A stretch of 64,000 bases of DNA. Origin: Bacteroidales bacterium. GTDB taxonomy: Bacteria > Bacteroidota > Bacteroidia > Bacteroidales > UBA932. The translations under genes were made by a program, and so were the position numbers. Shown in pieces: positions 8,290-16,243 of this stretch; position 1 is the stretch's first letter; each line of letters begins with the position of its first letter. The notes below the pieces were generated by a model, which saw nothing but the letters and a program-made list of their open reading frames with translations, ran no database searches and was not told the origin of the DNA. The stretch is taken from contig JAFRRA010000004.1 in NCBI GenBank assembly GCA_017428325.1, forward strand, positions 1-64,000. The letters run 5' to 3'.

Positions 8290-8808
8290 ATGGCAAAGAC
8301 ACTTATCGCATTCTATTCCCACGCTGGAGAGAATTATGTGGACGGCAGCGTCCGCTTCCTCAAAAGAGGCAACAACGAGGTTATCGTGGATAAAATCAAG
8401 ATACTTCTCCCCGATGCAGACGTTTTCCGCATCGAGACGGTAAAAAAATATAAGGAAGACTATTACGAACTCATCGAAGAGGCAAAGCAGGAACTCCGCT
8501 CCAAGGCACGTCCTGAACTGACCGCCAAGGTGGAGAATATGGACCAATACGATACCATCATCCTCGGCTTCCCTAACTGGTGGGGAGTACCCCCAATGGC
8601 AGTTTTCACTTTCCTTGAGAGCTACAGCTTTGCAGGAAAGAAGATCGTTCCGTTCTGCTCACACGAAGGCAGCGGCCTTGGCGGAAGCATCCGCCAGATC
8701 AAGATGGCCGTCCCTGACGCCAATCTCACTTCAGGAGTAGCAATCCACGGAGCCGCAGCAGCTCACTGTGACCGCGAAGTAAGTCTCATCATTCAACAGG
8801 CCAAGTAA
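8290..8808 (+). CDS. Cytosolic flavodoxin
   Basis: 172-residue flavodoxin-like protein without signal peptide. The FMN phosphate loop is altered (FYSHAGENY), and the ring-stacking loops LGFPNWWGVPP and FCSHEGSGLGGS are present. It probably shuttles electrons or acts as a quinone- or flavin-dependent reductase in the cytosol. ATG at 8290 is chosen over the upstream TTG at 8278 because the conserved fold begins at once. It is clearly a paralogue of the next gene, sharing RGNNEV/KGNTEV, FRIETVKKY/FRLETVKTY, ARPEL/ARPAL and the HEGSG loop. The stop is 2 bp before that gene, so the two are translationally close. Confidence 0.85.
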   Translation: MAKTLIAFYSHAGENYVDGSVRFLKRGNNEVIVDKIKILLPDADVFRIETVKKYKEDYYELIEEAKQELRSKARPELTAKVENMDQYDTIILGFPNWWGVPPMAVFTFLESYSFAGKKIVPFCSHEGSGLGGSIRQIKMAVPDANLTSGVAIHGAAAAHCDREVSLIIQQAK

Positions 8809-8810
8809 TT

Positions 8811-9374
8811 ATGAGAAAGATTATCATCACAGCAATCCTTGCCATCTGCGCATTTTCCGCATCGGCTCAGACTCTTGTTGTCTATTATTCACGCACCGGA
8901 AGCAACTATACTTCAGAAGGCATAGTCAACCTCAAGAAAGGCAATACTGAAGTGGTTGCTGAGAAAATACAAGCACTTACAGGTGCTGACATCTTCCGTC
9001 TGGAAACCGTAAAGACTTATTCAGCAGACTATTACAAATGCACTCAGGAAGCTAAAGATGAACTCAATGCCAAGGCTCGTCCTGCACTGAAGAAAGATAT
9101 CGATATCTCCAAATACGATACCATCTACCTCGGCTGGCCTTGCTGGTGGGGCACCTATCCTATGTGCGTAGCAACCTTCCTTGAGGCTCACGACTGGAAA
9201 GGGAAGACAGTTATTCCGTTCACCACTCACGAAGGCAGCGGTTTCGGCCAGTCTCTCCGCGATCTGAAGGCAGCCATTCCGGGTGCCACCATCACAAAGG
9301 GCCTTTCTATCCAGGGATCAAAGGTCAACTCTGCAGGAAAGCAGATTGAGGAATTCGTAATTGGAAGCAAGTGA
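8811..9374 (+). CDS. Exported flavodoxin, paralogue of the preceding gene
   Basis: 187-residue flavodoxin with a Sec signal peptide (residues 1-19, cleavage after FSASA), which is unusual for a flavodoxin. The mature part keeps YYSRTGSNYTSEG, LGWPCWWGTYPM and HEGSGFGQS, so FMN binding looks intact. Because Sec substrates cross unfolded, the flavin would have to be bound in the periplasm. The likely location is the periplasm, carrying electrons or reducing quinone-like compounds there; no membrane donor is encoded beside it. It is the product of a tandem duplication with the cytosolic copy and lies directly against the NTF2-like gene (TGA then ATG). Confidence 0.85.
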   Translation: MRKIIITAILAICAFSASAQTLVVYYSRTGSNYTSEGIVNLKKGNTEVVAEKIQALTGADIFRLETVKTYSADYYKCTQEAKDELNAKARPALKKDIDISKYDTIYLGWPCWWGTYPMCVATFLEAHDWKGKTVIPFTTHEGSGFGQSLRDLKAAIPGATITKGLSIQGSKVNSAGKQIEEFVIGSK

Positions 9375-9743
9375 ATGACTGACCATCAGGCTATTCGCAA
9401 AGTCTATGAAGATATGTACAGGGCGATGATTGCAAAAGACACCATCGCCCTTGGACATCTTCTCTCAGACGACAGTATCCTTATCCACATGACCGGACAC
9501 CGGCAGCCACGCAAGGAATACCTTGCGGAAATAGCTTCCGGAGTCCTTAATTATTACAGTGTAGAAACTGATTCTGTTGATATTACAGTCAATGGAGATA
9601 CGGCCACTATGGTTGGCAAAAGCAGAGTCAATGCCGTTGTTTACGGAGGTACCCGTCATACCTGGCGCCTGAGGATGGATTCCCAGCTCCGGAAGATAAA
9701 CGGTGAATGGATAATCACCCTCAGCAAAGCCTCAACCTACTGA
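9375..9743 (+). CDS. SnoaL/NTF2-like (DUF4440-type) protein
   Basis: 122-residue single-domain protein with the NTF2-like cone fold. An N-terminal helix pair (AIRKVYEDMYRAMIAKDTIALGHLL, here in part) precedes a beta sheet with SILIHMTGH, VDITVNGDTATM, WRLRMDSQL and GEWIITLSKAS. Members are small enzymes or ligand-binding proteins, and no catalytic residue can be assigned. It starts directly after the exported flavodoxin stop and forms the third gene of that unit. No signal peptide is visible, so it is probably cytosolic, unlike its neighbour. Confidence 0.78.
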   Translation: MTDHQAIRKVYEDMYRAMIAKDTIALGHLLSDDSILIHMTGHRQPRKEYLAEIASGVLNYYSVETDSVDITVNGDTATMVGKSRVNAVVYGGTRHTWRLRMDSQLRKINGEWIITLSKASTY

Positions 9744-9749
9744 ATTAGT

Positions 9750-10634
9750 CTATCCTTTTCTCCATCTTTTAAGCATCGGGAAGTAACTTTGCATCATCTG
9801 CTTATACTGCTCCTTGGTAATTGGCTCGGGCATCATCTTGTTAACCTCGTCCACAAACTGTGAGCAATGCTCGATCATCTCTTCCATCGTGCAGTCTTGC
9901 AGGAACTTGCCGTCTGCAAAGCAATATTTGCAATAATCAAAATTGATACTTCCGTCTGCATTATGGCCGCAATCCTTGTCTTTGGTCAGCGGCATACCGC
10001 AACTCTGGCAGAACTGCGGAAGCTGGCCAGGTAGAAGATGCCTTTCCTTAGGTGGGAATGTCGCCTCATACTCAGCAAAGGCTTCAGGTTTTTCATCGGC
10101 GACAAAATAACCTTTTGGCGGGCAGTAAATCCCCTCTTTTCCATTCCAGTAGCCCGGAACAAGTTCCTGAGCCAGGAAGTAAGGCACAGGGCTTTCTGCA
10201 GGTTCGCTGTGATAATGAATCTTTAGTTTGCTGGCCAGATCAAAGCCGGCGTTCCTGTAGAAGTCTATGTTGCCTTCCATACACAGAATGCCAATACCAG
10301 CTTCTTTTGCTTTTTCAAGTGCGTAGTTCAGTAGCTTAAGGCCGTACCCTTTGCGTTTATAGTCCGGATGTATGCTGATTGGGCCGAATGTCCAGGCCGG
10401 GAAAGGAGTTCCGTCGCTGAGCATAATCTCGGCCTTGGAAAACATAATGTGTCCTATAATCCGGCCATTTTCCTCCATAACAAAATCCAGTTCAGGAATA
10501 AATGCAGGATTGCTGCGATACTCCTTCAGCACAAAGTGCTCCTGGCATCCAGGCCGGTAAACATTCCAGAAAGCCTCTCTGGTCAGGACTTCAACCTCCC
10601 TCCAGTCTTGCGGTTTTTCTAATCTGACATTCAT
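9750..10634 (-). CDS. GNAT N-acetyltransferase fused to a zinc-ribbon domain
   Basis: 294-residue two-domain protein. Residues about 1-150 are a GNAT acetyltransferase, with the acetyl-CoA pyrophosphate loop PDYKRKGYGLKLL and the strand GILCMEG. Residues about 205-294 are a zinc ribbon of the PF12674 type, with cysteines in FCQSCGMPL, DKDCG and YCKYCFADG, followed by a conserved helical tail. The C-terminal module is often found alone or on other proteins. Its fusion to an acetyltransferase suggests nucleic-acid or protein recognition that delivers a substrate. The substrate is unknown. A TAAATTTG box lies at 10643-10650. It is convergent with the NTF2-like gene 6 bp away. Confidence 0.85.
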   Translation of the reverse strand: MNVRLEKPQDWREVEVLTREAFWNVYRPGCQEHFVLKEYRSNPAFIPELDFVMEENGRIIGHIMFSKAEIMLSDGTPFPAWTFGPISIHPDYKRKGYGLKLLNYALEKAKEAGIGILCMEGNIDFYRNAGFDLASKLKIHYHSEPAESPVPYFLAQELVPGYWNGKEGIYCPPKGYFVADEKPEAFAEYEATFPPKERHLLPGQLPQFCQSCGMPLTKDKDCGHNADGSINFDYCKYCFADGKFLQDCTMEEMIEHCSQFVDEVNKMMPEPITKEQYKQMMQSYFPMLKRWRKG

Positions 10635-10642
10635 TCTGAGAC

Positions 10643-10650
10643 CAAATTTA
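10643..10650 (-). promoter_or_regulatory. -7 box for the GNAT/zinc-ribbon gene
   Basis: TAAATTTG on the minus strand, 8 bp before the ATG at 10634. This implies a very short leader. Confidence 0.45.
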
Positions 10651-10680
10651 CATAATTATCACAAATTTCGCGAAAGTGAC

Positions 10681-10688
10681 TAATTTTG
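10681..10688 (+). promoter_or_regulatory. -7 box for the plsC-like/hydE unit
   Basis: TAATTTTG, an exact TAnnTTTG match 20 bp before the ATG at 10709. It lies inside the longer in-frame reading from the GTG at 10676, which argues against that start. Confidence 0.5.
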
Positions 10689-10708
10689 CAATCAGGGAAA
10701 GCATTGAT

Positions 10709-11260
10709 ATGGGAGTATCTCGCTTAATATTGAAAATACTTGGTTATAAGATTACCACGGACTTCCCAGATGTAAAGAAGAGCATCATGGTGTTCGCCCC
10801 ACACACCTCGTACTGGGATGCTGCAATCGGCAAGCTGGTGCTGAGGGCGTTGGGTGTGCGTCACCGTCTCCTGGGCAAAAAGGAGCTATTCAATTTTCCG
10901 ATGGGCATTTTCATGCGGCTATTCGGAGTCGTACCCATAAGGGGCATAAAGGGGCATAATTCCATCTACGATGCCGTTAACCTGCTCAACAAAGAGGAGC
11001 GCATTCATCTTCTCATCTGTCCAGAGGGGGGCTTCGCGCCTACCGACCGTTGGAATCCAGGCTTTTATCATATGGCAGTTAAGGCGCATGTGCCAATTGT
11101 TGTCGTCTATATAGACTATGGCCGGCATGAGTCCGGAGTGAAAGGCGTGATAAGCGACCTGAGTGACCTGAACAATGTTTATCGACAACTCGCAGAGATG
11201 TACCGTGGAGTGACGGCACGTCATCCTGAAGACTTTCTGCTGCCAAAATACAAAGAATAG
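10709..11260 (+). CDS. PlsC-like 1-acyl-glycerophosphate acyltransferase
   Basis: 183-residue membrane-associated acyltransferase. The catalytic HxxxxD box is APHTSYWDA (His32, Asp37), and the acceptor-binding block is CPEGGFAPTDRW. The family moves an acyl chain to a glycerophosphate or related lipid in phospholipid synthesis; small Bacteroidetes members may act on other lipids, such as ornithine or glycine lipids. The start at 10709 is preferred over an in-frame GTG at 10676 because the -7 box at 10681-10688 falls between them and an AGGGAA precedes this ATG. The hydE start follows after 3 bp, so the two are co-transcribed although no functional link is obvious. Confidence 0.85.
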   Translation: MGVSRLILKILGYKITTDFPDVKKSIMVFAPHTSYWDAAIGKLVLRALGVRHRLLGKKELFNFPMGIFMRLFGVVPIRGIKGHNSIYDAVNLLNKEERIHLLICPEGGFAPTDRWNPGFYHMAVKAHVPIVVVYIDYGRHESGVKGVISDLSDLNNVYRQLAEMYRGVTARHPEDFLLPKYKE

Positions 11261-11263
11261 CAT

Positions 11264-12316
11264 ATGAATATCAAGGAGCTAACACTGGACCGGGAGTCGC
11301 TGGCAGCTGCAATAGCCAGCGAAGACTCCACTTTTGAAAGAGAGCTCCGCGATTTGGCCTACAGAACCAAGGTCGAGACCATAGGACCTGAGGTATATCT
11401 TAGAGGACTGATTGAGATTTCAAACATCTGTGTAAAGAACTGCCTTTATTGCGGAATCCGAAGAGATATCAGATGTTCACGATATGAATTGTCTGAAGAA
11501 GAAGTACTTGCAACCGCACAAATCGCAGCAATGCGCAGATTCGGATCCATTGTCATTCAGGGAGGAGAGCGCACAGACCAGGCTTTCATCAGCAAAATCA
11601 CCCGCCTGATAAGGGCAATCAAGAATATTGAACCTGCCGTCGAGGGAGATCCTCCGCTTGGAATCACTCTCTCACTTGGTGAACAGAAAAAAGAGGTCTA
11701 TGAGGAATGGTTCGATGCCGGGGCTCACAGATATCTTCTGCGCATAGAGTCCACTAACCCGGACCTTTTCCACAGAATCCATCCCAACGATCCCCTGCAC
11801 TCATACGACCGCAGGCTAAGGGCACTTTACGTTCTCAAGGAAACCGGATTCCAGGCCGGCACCGGCGCAATGATTGGCATGCCGTTCCAAACTGCTGAAG
11901 ATATGGCCGACGACCTGTTGTTCTACAAGGAATTCGATGCTCCTATGATTGGAATGGGGCCGTACAACCCCCATCCGGAAACACCGCTTACACTCCAGGG
12001 GGCGCCATACCCTTCTGCTGAAAGGCGTTTTGCCCTGGGACTCAAGATGATAGCCCTATTGCGCCTGCTGATGCCGGACATCAACATCGCTGCCGCCACG
12101 GCTCTGGAAGTTCTGGATCCCCGAGGACGGGAAAAGGGTATTTTATCCGGAGCCAATGTCTTTATGCCCAACATAACCCCTGTTAATCAGATGGTCAAAT
12201 ACAACCTGTACGACCGCAAGACTCTCCTCGGTGACGGTGCTTTATCCTTTAATCCGGAAACCGGAATAATCATCGGCTACGGCCAGTGGGGAGACTCGAA
12301 GCATGCAGTAAAATAA
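11264..12316 (+). CDS. hydE: [FeFe]-hydrogenase maturase HydE (radical SAM)
   Basis: 350-residue radical SAM enzyme that acts with HydG and HydF to build the 2Fe subcluster of the H-cluster; HydE processes the Fe(CO)2(CN)-cysteine synthon. The SAM-cluster motif is Cys56-x3-Cys60-x2-Cys63 in ISNICVKNCLYCGIRRD. Family blocks GSIVIQGGERTD, LSLGEQ, RYLLRIESTNP, GAMIGMPFQT and MGPYNPHPETPL are all present. Length is normal. Biotin synthase-like and PylB relatives share the fold, but these blocks fit HydE. It follows the acyltransferase gene by 3 bp. HydG is 50 kb away at 61670; HydF and the hydrogenase are not in the window. Confidence 0.93.
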   Translation: MNIKELTLDRESLAAAIASEDSTFERELRDLAYRTKVETIGPEVYLRGLIEISNICVKNCLYCGIRRDIRCSRYELSEEEVLATAQIAAMRRFGSIVIQGGERTDQAFISKITRLIRAIKNIEPAVEGDPPLGITLSLGEQKKEVYEEWFDAGAHRYLLRIESTNPDLFHRIHPNDPLHSYDRRLRALYVLKETGFQAGTGAMIGMPFQTAEDMADDLLFYKEFDAPMIGMGPYNPHPETPLTLQGAPYPSAERRFALGLKMIALLRLLMPDINIAAATALEVLDPRGREKGILSGANVFMPNITPVNQMVKYNLYDRKTLLGDGALSFNPETGIIIGYGQWGDSKHAVK

Positions 12317-12328
12317 CTGCTCTCCAGA

Positions 12329-12646
12329 CTATTTCATCTTGATTATCGGTACCGGAAGAGCCGGCAGCGTCACTTTGATCAGTTCAACCAGATAATCACT
12401 GTCATCCACATCGGCGACATAGAAATAGTCCTTTGCCCCTGGATATGGCGGGCGAAGCACAACTTCTTTCAGCACTTTCCTGCCGGGATCGGTGACCTTT
12501 ACATACAGGTTACTGTCGCAGATCAGGCCGAACAGGATGCCATTGCAATAAATGCAGTAATCCCCCATCATCTTCTTTACCGCAATCTCCCCGGCCTTTG
12601 AGCACTGGTCAATTACATACTGTACAAAATCCTTGCTGCTAGCCAT
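12329..12646 (-). CDS. TfoX/Sxy N-terminal domain protein
   Basis: 105-residue protein of the TfoX N-terminal-domain family (KMMGDYCIYCNGILFGLICD, then YVKVTD and GAKDYFYVADVDD). In proteobacteria TfoX controls competence, but stand-alone short forms like this one are widespread and their role is unclear. The ATG at 12646 is preferred to an upstream in-frame ATG because the upstream gene stops at 12655, 8 bp before it. It forms a unit with the DUF3784 gene and possibly the C1 peptidase. Convergent with hydE. Confidence 0.78.
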   Translation of the reverse strand: MASSKDFVQYVIDQCSKAGEIAVKKMMGDYCIYCNGILFGLICDSNLYVKVTDPGRKVLKEVVLRPPYPGAKDYFYVADVDDSDYLVELIKVTLPALPVPIIKMK

Positions 12647-12654
12647 ATACGACC

Positions 12655-12951
12655 CTATTTCTTTGCCCAGGTATTGGCAAGGACAACTACAATAATACAA
12701 AGGAATAACACAATTCCGCAGAATGCAAACCCTGACGTTTTTGACTGTTCAGCGATGAGGGCCCAGCACATTAAAGGAGCGATCAGAATCAGCAGACCGC
12801 CTATCAGCCCCCTGAGTTTCTTGACATTATATTTCTCCCTCTCTTTTTTTGACGCGGTATTGTAACCGGCAATGAGCATATCACCCTTACCGATAAGGAC
12901 GATTATCCCCATAATGACCATGAGCGCGGCAATAATGATTACAACTATCAT
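12655..12951 (-). CDS. DUF3784-type small membrane protein
   Basis: 98-residue protein with three hydrophobic helices (about 2-20, 47-65 and 74-93). The DUF3784 motif GKGDMLIAGYNTASKKEREKY lies between the first two (quoted here as GKGDML, LIAGYNTAS and REKYNVKKLRG pieces). The family is inner-membrane and of unknown function. It starts 14 bp after the C1 peptidase stop and ends 8 bp before the TfoX-like start, so it is probably the middle gene of a three-gene transcript. Confidence 0.75.
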   Translation of the reverse strand: MIVVIIIAALMVIMGIIVLIGKGDMLIAGYNTASKKEREKYNVKKLRGLIGGLLILIAPLMCWALIAEQSKTSGFAFCGIVLFLCIIVVVLANTWAKK

Positions 12952-12965
12952 AAAATATTGAATAA

Positions 12966-14051
12966 TCAGTCGAACAAGGTGGTTTTAAGGGCTTTGCGGA
13001 GAGATTTAGGCAATGCATTGCGGTTAAGGAATATGTAGGTGGTATTCAATATCATATAATCCCAAGACATATACCAGGTTCCATTGTAAGGGCCGCTGTT
13101 GCCCCAGGAATTCTTTACAAGATAAAATGGTTTTCCCTGCTCATCGATAGCCTTGCCGTAGATCAGCATCACGTGGTCGTAAGTAAACTGCCAGTTGTCC
13201 CACTGCTCCTGGCGGATTTCCTGGGTTGGTACAGCTCCGTCTGGCAGATCAGCGATTGCGGTCCTGCGGTTGAAGTCTCCGGAAACATCCCCTCCCCAGG
13301 CAACAGTATAACCATTATCCAGAGCCTTGTCAAGCACATCCATAAGTTCATCGATCGGGATGTTATAGCTTGGCTTCAGTCTCCACTTGTAAGGAGACTC
13401 TATCATAAACCACTGGTTGAAAGGATGGTGCGTATAACTGGTAAGGCTTACATACTCGTCCAGATTCAGTCCTAGACTCTCTGCAAATGATTTTGGAGTA
13501 TATGTCTTGCCCTCAAATTCAAATGTCTCAGGGCATTTGCCGACATACTTCTCAATGACTGCCTGAACGCTGTCTTTCCAGCCAGGAAGAGGCTCTTTTG
13601 CGCTGTACTTGAGGATGCTCCTGACCTTGTTCTCAAGTTCAGGGAAGAAGACCTTGAAGTTAGCAAGAGAATCCCCTGTCAATGAGCCAGGTGCCGGCAT
13701 TGCATCTTCAGGACAGATACCGTGCTTGCGGATTACATCAAGTACATCATCACATGAACCTCCCTCTGAAATCTGGCTGTAACCGTGCATCCTCATATAG
13801 TGCGTGGCACAGTCCATATAGTCCTTGTTTACCACAAACATCTCGCAGAGGTCATAGGTCTTGCCGGTCTTCCTGAGAATCTCGCTTTCAAAGAATCCCA
13901 GGGTTGCAAAGTCCCAGCAGGTACCGCTGCGGAACTGGTTCTTAACGCTTGTAATCGGAATTTCCCTGACCGTTGTAAAGGTCTTTTCATTCTGTGCGGA
14001 TGCTGATATAACGATTAGCATCGCTGAGGCTATTGTCAGTATTTTCTTCAT
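12966..14051 (-). CDS. Exported C1-family cysteine peptidase (bleomycin hydrolase/PepC-like)
   Basis: 361-residue papain-fold peptidase with a Sec signal peptide (about 1-19, cleavage after SASA). The catalytic set is Cys45 in RSGTCWDFAT, His293 in YDHVML and Asn314 in VKNSWG. It resembles the bleomycin hydrolase/aminopeptidase C branch but is shorter than the usual 440-450 residues and is exported, so it may trim peptides in the periplasm. A large insert (about 95-240) carries family-specific segments. The start ATGAAGAAAATACTG is clear. It is divergent from the unknown gene at 14102 across 50 bp, and is first of a likely unit with the DUF3784 and TfoX-like genes. Confidence 0.88.
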   Translation of the reverse strand: MKKILTIASAMLIVISASAQNEKTFTTVREIPITSVKNQFRSGTCWDFATLGFFESEILRKTGKTYDLCEMFVVNKDYMDCATHYMRMHGYSQISEGGSCDDVLDVIRKHGICPEDAMPAPGSLTGDSLANFKVFFPELENKVRSILKYSAKEPLPGWKDSVQAVIEKYVGKCPETFEFEGKTYTPKSFAESLGLNLDEYVSLTSYTHHPFNQWFMIESPYKWRLKPSYNIPIDELMDVLDKALDNGYTVAWGGDVSGDFNRRTAIADLPDGAVPTQEIRQEQWDNWQFTYDHVMLIYGKAIDEQGKPFYLVKNSWGNSGPYNGTWYMSWDYMILNTTYIFLNRNALPKSLRKALKTTLFD

Positions 14052-14101
14052 GATACGCGAATTTACTCATTATTTCATAACTTAGCGGAAAATACCACAT
14101 A

Positions 14102-14878
14102 ATGAGCGATACAAAAATCACAAAAGAACTCTACGGGCTATATGTCCAAAGGTTCGGAAACTGCCCAAGGACTCCCTATCAGGCAGAATTCTACAGAAAA
14201 TGGCTGGACCTTCTGAACGAATGCTCCTCAAACGAGGAAGCGGAGGAAAAGTCCAAGGAGAACGGGCTTTATACCGGCGGAGCGGCCGCAGTGGCCCTGG
14301 ACCGCGTTGTTGCTAACAAGCAGGCAGCCCAGGAGCTGGGATGGACAGACGTTGCAGAGTTCTGCGACGAGATTATCGGGAAAATCAAGGCCGACCCTTA
14401 TTACACATTCACGCACAGCAGCCTGTGGATCGATCTCCAGGCCAAGAAGGACGGATGGATCAGAACTATTGAAGGCTTCCAACGTCTATTTGTAGACTTC
14501 ATGGAATACGACGATGCCAGGAACGATGCACAAAGAGCGCTAGCCAGTATCGCCGAGGATGCCAAGATGCTTTCAAAACCGAGTTCCGACTTTGCGACAC
14601 TTGCCGCAATGCCGTCTTTCAGGGCGATGATTGACTGCAGCGACGAGTATTACAGAGAATTCACCGATACTGTAAGCAAGGCCATCGCAACCGGTTACCT
14701 CGACACTATCCAATGGAGCGCAGAGTCCCGCCGGAGTGAAATTGACGAGCTGTGGGATAAGAAAGACACGCTCACGGAAGAATGCAGACACTGGTATAGC
14801 CAGGAAGTAAAGAAGCCGACCGTAAGACTCTCTCCGGAGACCGCAGACGGCAAGTATAAACTTATAGAAATCGAATAA
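14102..14878 (+). CDS. Unrecognised cytosolic protein, first of a pair
   Basis: 258-residue soluble protein I do not recognise. No signal peptide or membrane helix is seen. The sequence is helix-rich, acidic and even in composition, with landmarks LYGLYVQRFGNCPRTPYQAEF near the start (read as LYGLYVQRFGN then CPRTPYQ), GLYTGGAAAVALDRV in the middle and RHWYSQEVKKP near the end. Coding quality is good and codon use matches the neighbours. It stops 1 bp before the next gene, so the two are almost certainly co-expressed. The pair sits at the head of a plus-strand run that continues into a microgene and a lipoprotein. No function is proposed. Confidence 0.7.
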   Translation: MSDTKITKELYGLYVQRFGNCPRTPYQAEFYRKWLDLLNECSSNEEAEEKSKENGLYTGGAAAVALDRVVANKQAAQELGWTDVAEFCDEIIGKIKADPYYTFTHSSLWIDLQAKKDGWIRTIEGFQRLFVDFMEYDDARNDAQRALASIAEDAKMLSKPSSDFATLAAMPSFRAMIDCSDEYYREFTDTVSKAIATGYLDTIQWSAESRRSEIDELWDKKDTLTEECRHWYSQEVKKPTVRLSPETADGKYKLIEIE

Positions 14879-14879
14879 T

Positions 14880-16079
14880 ATGGATCCTACTATACAGATG
14901 ATGCTCCAGGGCTATATCGATGGCCTGGCAAGTATGAAGATAACAGACGACGCCATCAGGCAGGAGGTTGAGGATTACAAGAAGGAACTGATGGCATTCG
15001 GAGAAAGCCAGAACGACCCGGCTACATTCTTCCCGAAGTTCCAGGATTCTGGGCTGATGGGTAAGTATATGGACCTTTCCACAAAGATAACTCTAGCCGC
15101 CCAGGCCGCTGAGGCCCCTGCTGAAAAGAAGGAGAAGCACATAGCAACTCCATCAGAGTGGCTGGAACCATTCAGGACATCCTATGACTACATCAAGAAC
15201 TACCCTATAAGGGAACGTGGACTTGCCGTATACCGCAAACTGTTCGAAATCGGTGACAGACATACAAATATCACTGAATTCCTCGCGGAAGTGGAGAGAG
15301 AGAACCTGCTTTGGAAACTCTGTTCTGAAGATACCCTGGGAATCCTCGATATCACTCTTACGGGTATGGACCCATTGTACAAGGGACTCACCTATTCTAC
15401 ACTGAGGAATATGGAAGCGTGGAAGGCATCGGTCTGCGATGCTGATGCCTATTACCAGCAGGACCTTTTCGCCGAGGACAATGCAAAGATGCCTGCCCGT
15501 CTTCTCCAGAGAGAACATTATGTCATATGTCTAGGCGCCCATCTTATCGCTTACAGAGGGCCTCAGGGCAAGGAAAGGATTATGGAGATGATCGCAACCG
15601 GAAATTGCCCAAGACCGGAGTTTATGAGCAGGGCTGCCGGTATGGTCATTTTAAAGCAGCAGGCAAGACGCACGCTGGAAATCATCAAAAAGTCCCTCGG
15701 GCTCACCTTCGACGACATTATCTCGGACGAGTTCCTGAAGTGGAAACTCATATCCACATCGAATGTGTACGGCCTTTCCAGGGCTTATATACAGAGCAAT
15801 CCTAACATTCTGGACATTTTAGCGGATACCGTATATAACGAGATCATCCCGGACATTTCTCTTATAGACTCCATCAAGAGGGAAGCATCACTGAATTTCG
15901 GACGCTGGAGAATGCCTGAAGATCCGGAATACAAGAAGGCCGAAGAAATCGCACGCCAGACTTACCAGCACCTCCCGTATTTCAAATACGAGGACCAGCT
16001 TAATAACGGAAGCATACACGTCGGCACCGGAGAAGGATTCGACATCAAGCCTTTAGCCGGAACATCCCCTGCCAAATAG
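14880..16079 (+). CDS. Unrecognised cytosolic protein, second of a pair
   Basis: 399-residue soluble protein I do not recognise. An N-terminal helical region (about 1-75) leads through an Ala/Pro/Lys-rich linker (about 76-95) into a larger, mostly helical domain. Landmarks are SEWLEPFRTSYDYIKNYP, LGILDITLTGMDPLYKGL (in part), LQREHYVICLGAHL, QARRTLEIIKKSLGL and ASLNFGRWRMPEDPEY. It ends in a Gly/Pro-rich tail. There is no signal peptide. The tight spacing with the preceding gene (1 bp) suggests equimolar partners or a complex. A conserved-neighbourhood search would be the first step to a function. Confidence 0.7.
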   Translation: MDPTIQMMLQGYIDGLASMKITDDAIRQEVEDYKKELMAFGESQNDPATFFPKFQDSGLMGKYMDLSTKITLAAQAAEAPAEKKEKHIATPSEWLEPFRTSYDYIKNYPIRERGLAVYRKLFEIGDRHTNITEFLAEVERENLLWKLCSEDTLGILDITLTGMDPLYKGLTYSTLRNMEAWKASVCDADAYYQQDLFAEDNAKMPARLLQREHYVICLGAHLIAYRGPQGKERIMEMIATGNCPRPEFMSRAAGMVILKQQARRTLEIIKKSLGLTFDDIISDEFLKWKLISTSNVYGLSRAYIQSNPNILDILADTVYNEIIPDISLIDSIKREASLNFGRWRMPEDPEYKKAEEIARQTYQHLPYFKYEDQLNNGSIHVGTGEGFDIKPLAGTSPAK

Positions 16080-16090
16080 ACGATAGTATT

Positions 16091-16232
16091 ATGGACATTA
16101 TCAAGTCACCGTACAAAGCCCGAGATTGCAGTTTGGGAAATAAAGACAGAGGGCATAATCTGCGAAAGTACTACCGGAACCGATGGTAATCCGGCATTCA
16201 ACGGATTTGATGAAGAAGACGATTGGTCTTAG
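16091..16232 (+). pseudogene. EGxxC-type microgene with a one-base frameshift
   Basis: Reads as a relative of the 48-residue microprotein at 2258-2404, but broken. From the ATG at 16091 the frame gives MDIIKSPYK, then runs into nonsense. Removing one base (for example G16118) joins it to a frame giving PEIAVWEIK, TEGIICEST and a Gly/Asp/Asn-rich tail ending at the TAG 16230-16232. The restored 46-residue product has the same YxxP start and EGIxC core. The stop overlaps the AGGAGG of the next lipoprotein gene, the same arrangement as at 2.3 kb. It could be a real pseudogene, a programmed shift or an assembly error. Confidence 0.6.
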
Positions 16233-16236
16233 GAGG
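16231..16236 (+). promoter_or_regulatory. Strong Shine-Dalgarno site before the lipoprotein
   Basis: AGGAGG, overlapping the TAG of the microgene and 7 nt before the ATG at 16244. It selects that ATG over an upstream TTG at 16223 and an ATG at 16238, and suggests translational coupling to the microgene. Confidence 0.7.
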
Positions 16237-16243
16237 AATGGTT

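Noticed and set aside
11264..12316. Biotin synthase or PylB instead of HydE
   Set aside because: The cysteine context and internal blocks match HydE, and HydG is present in the same window.
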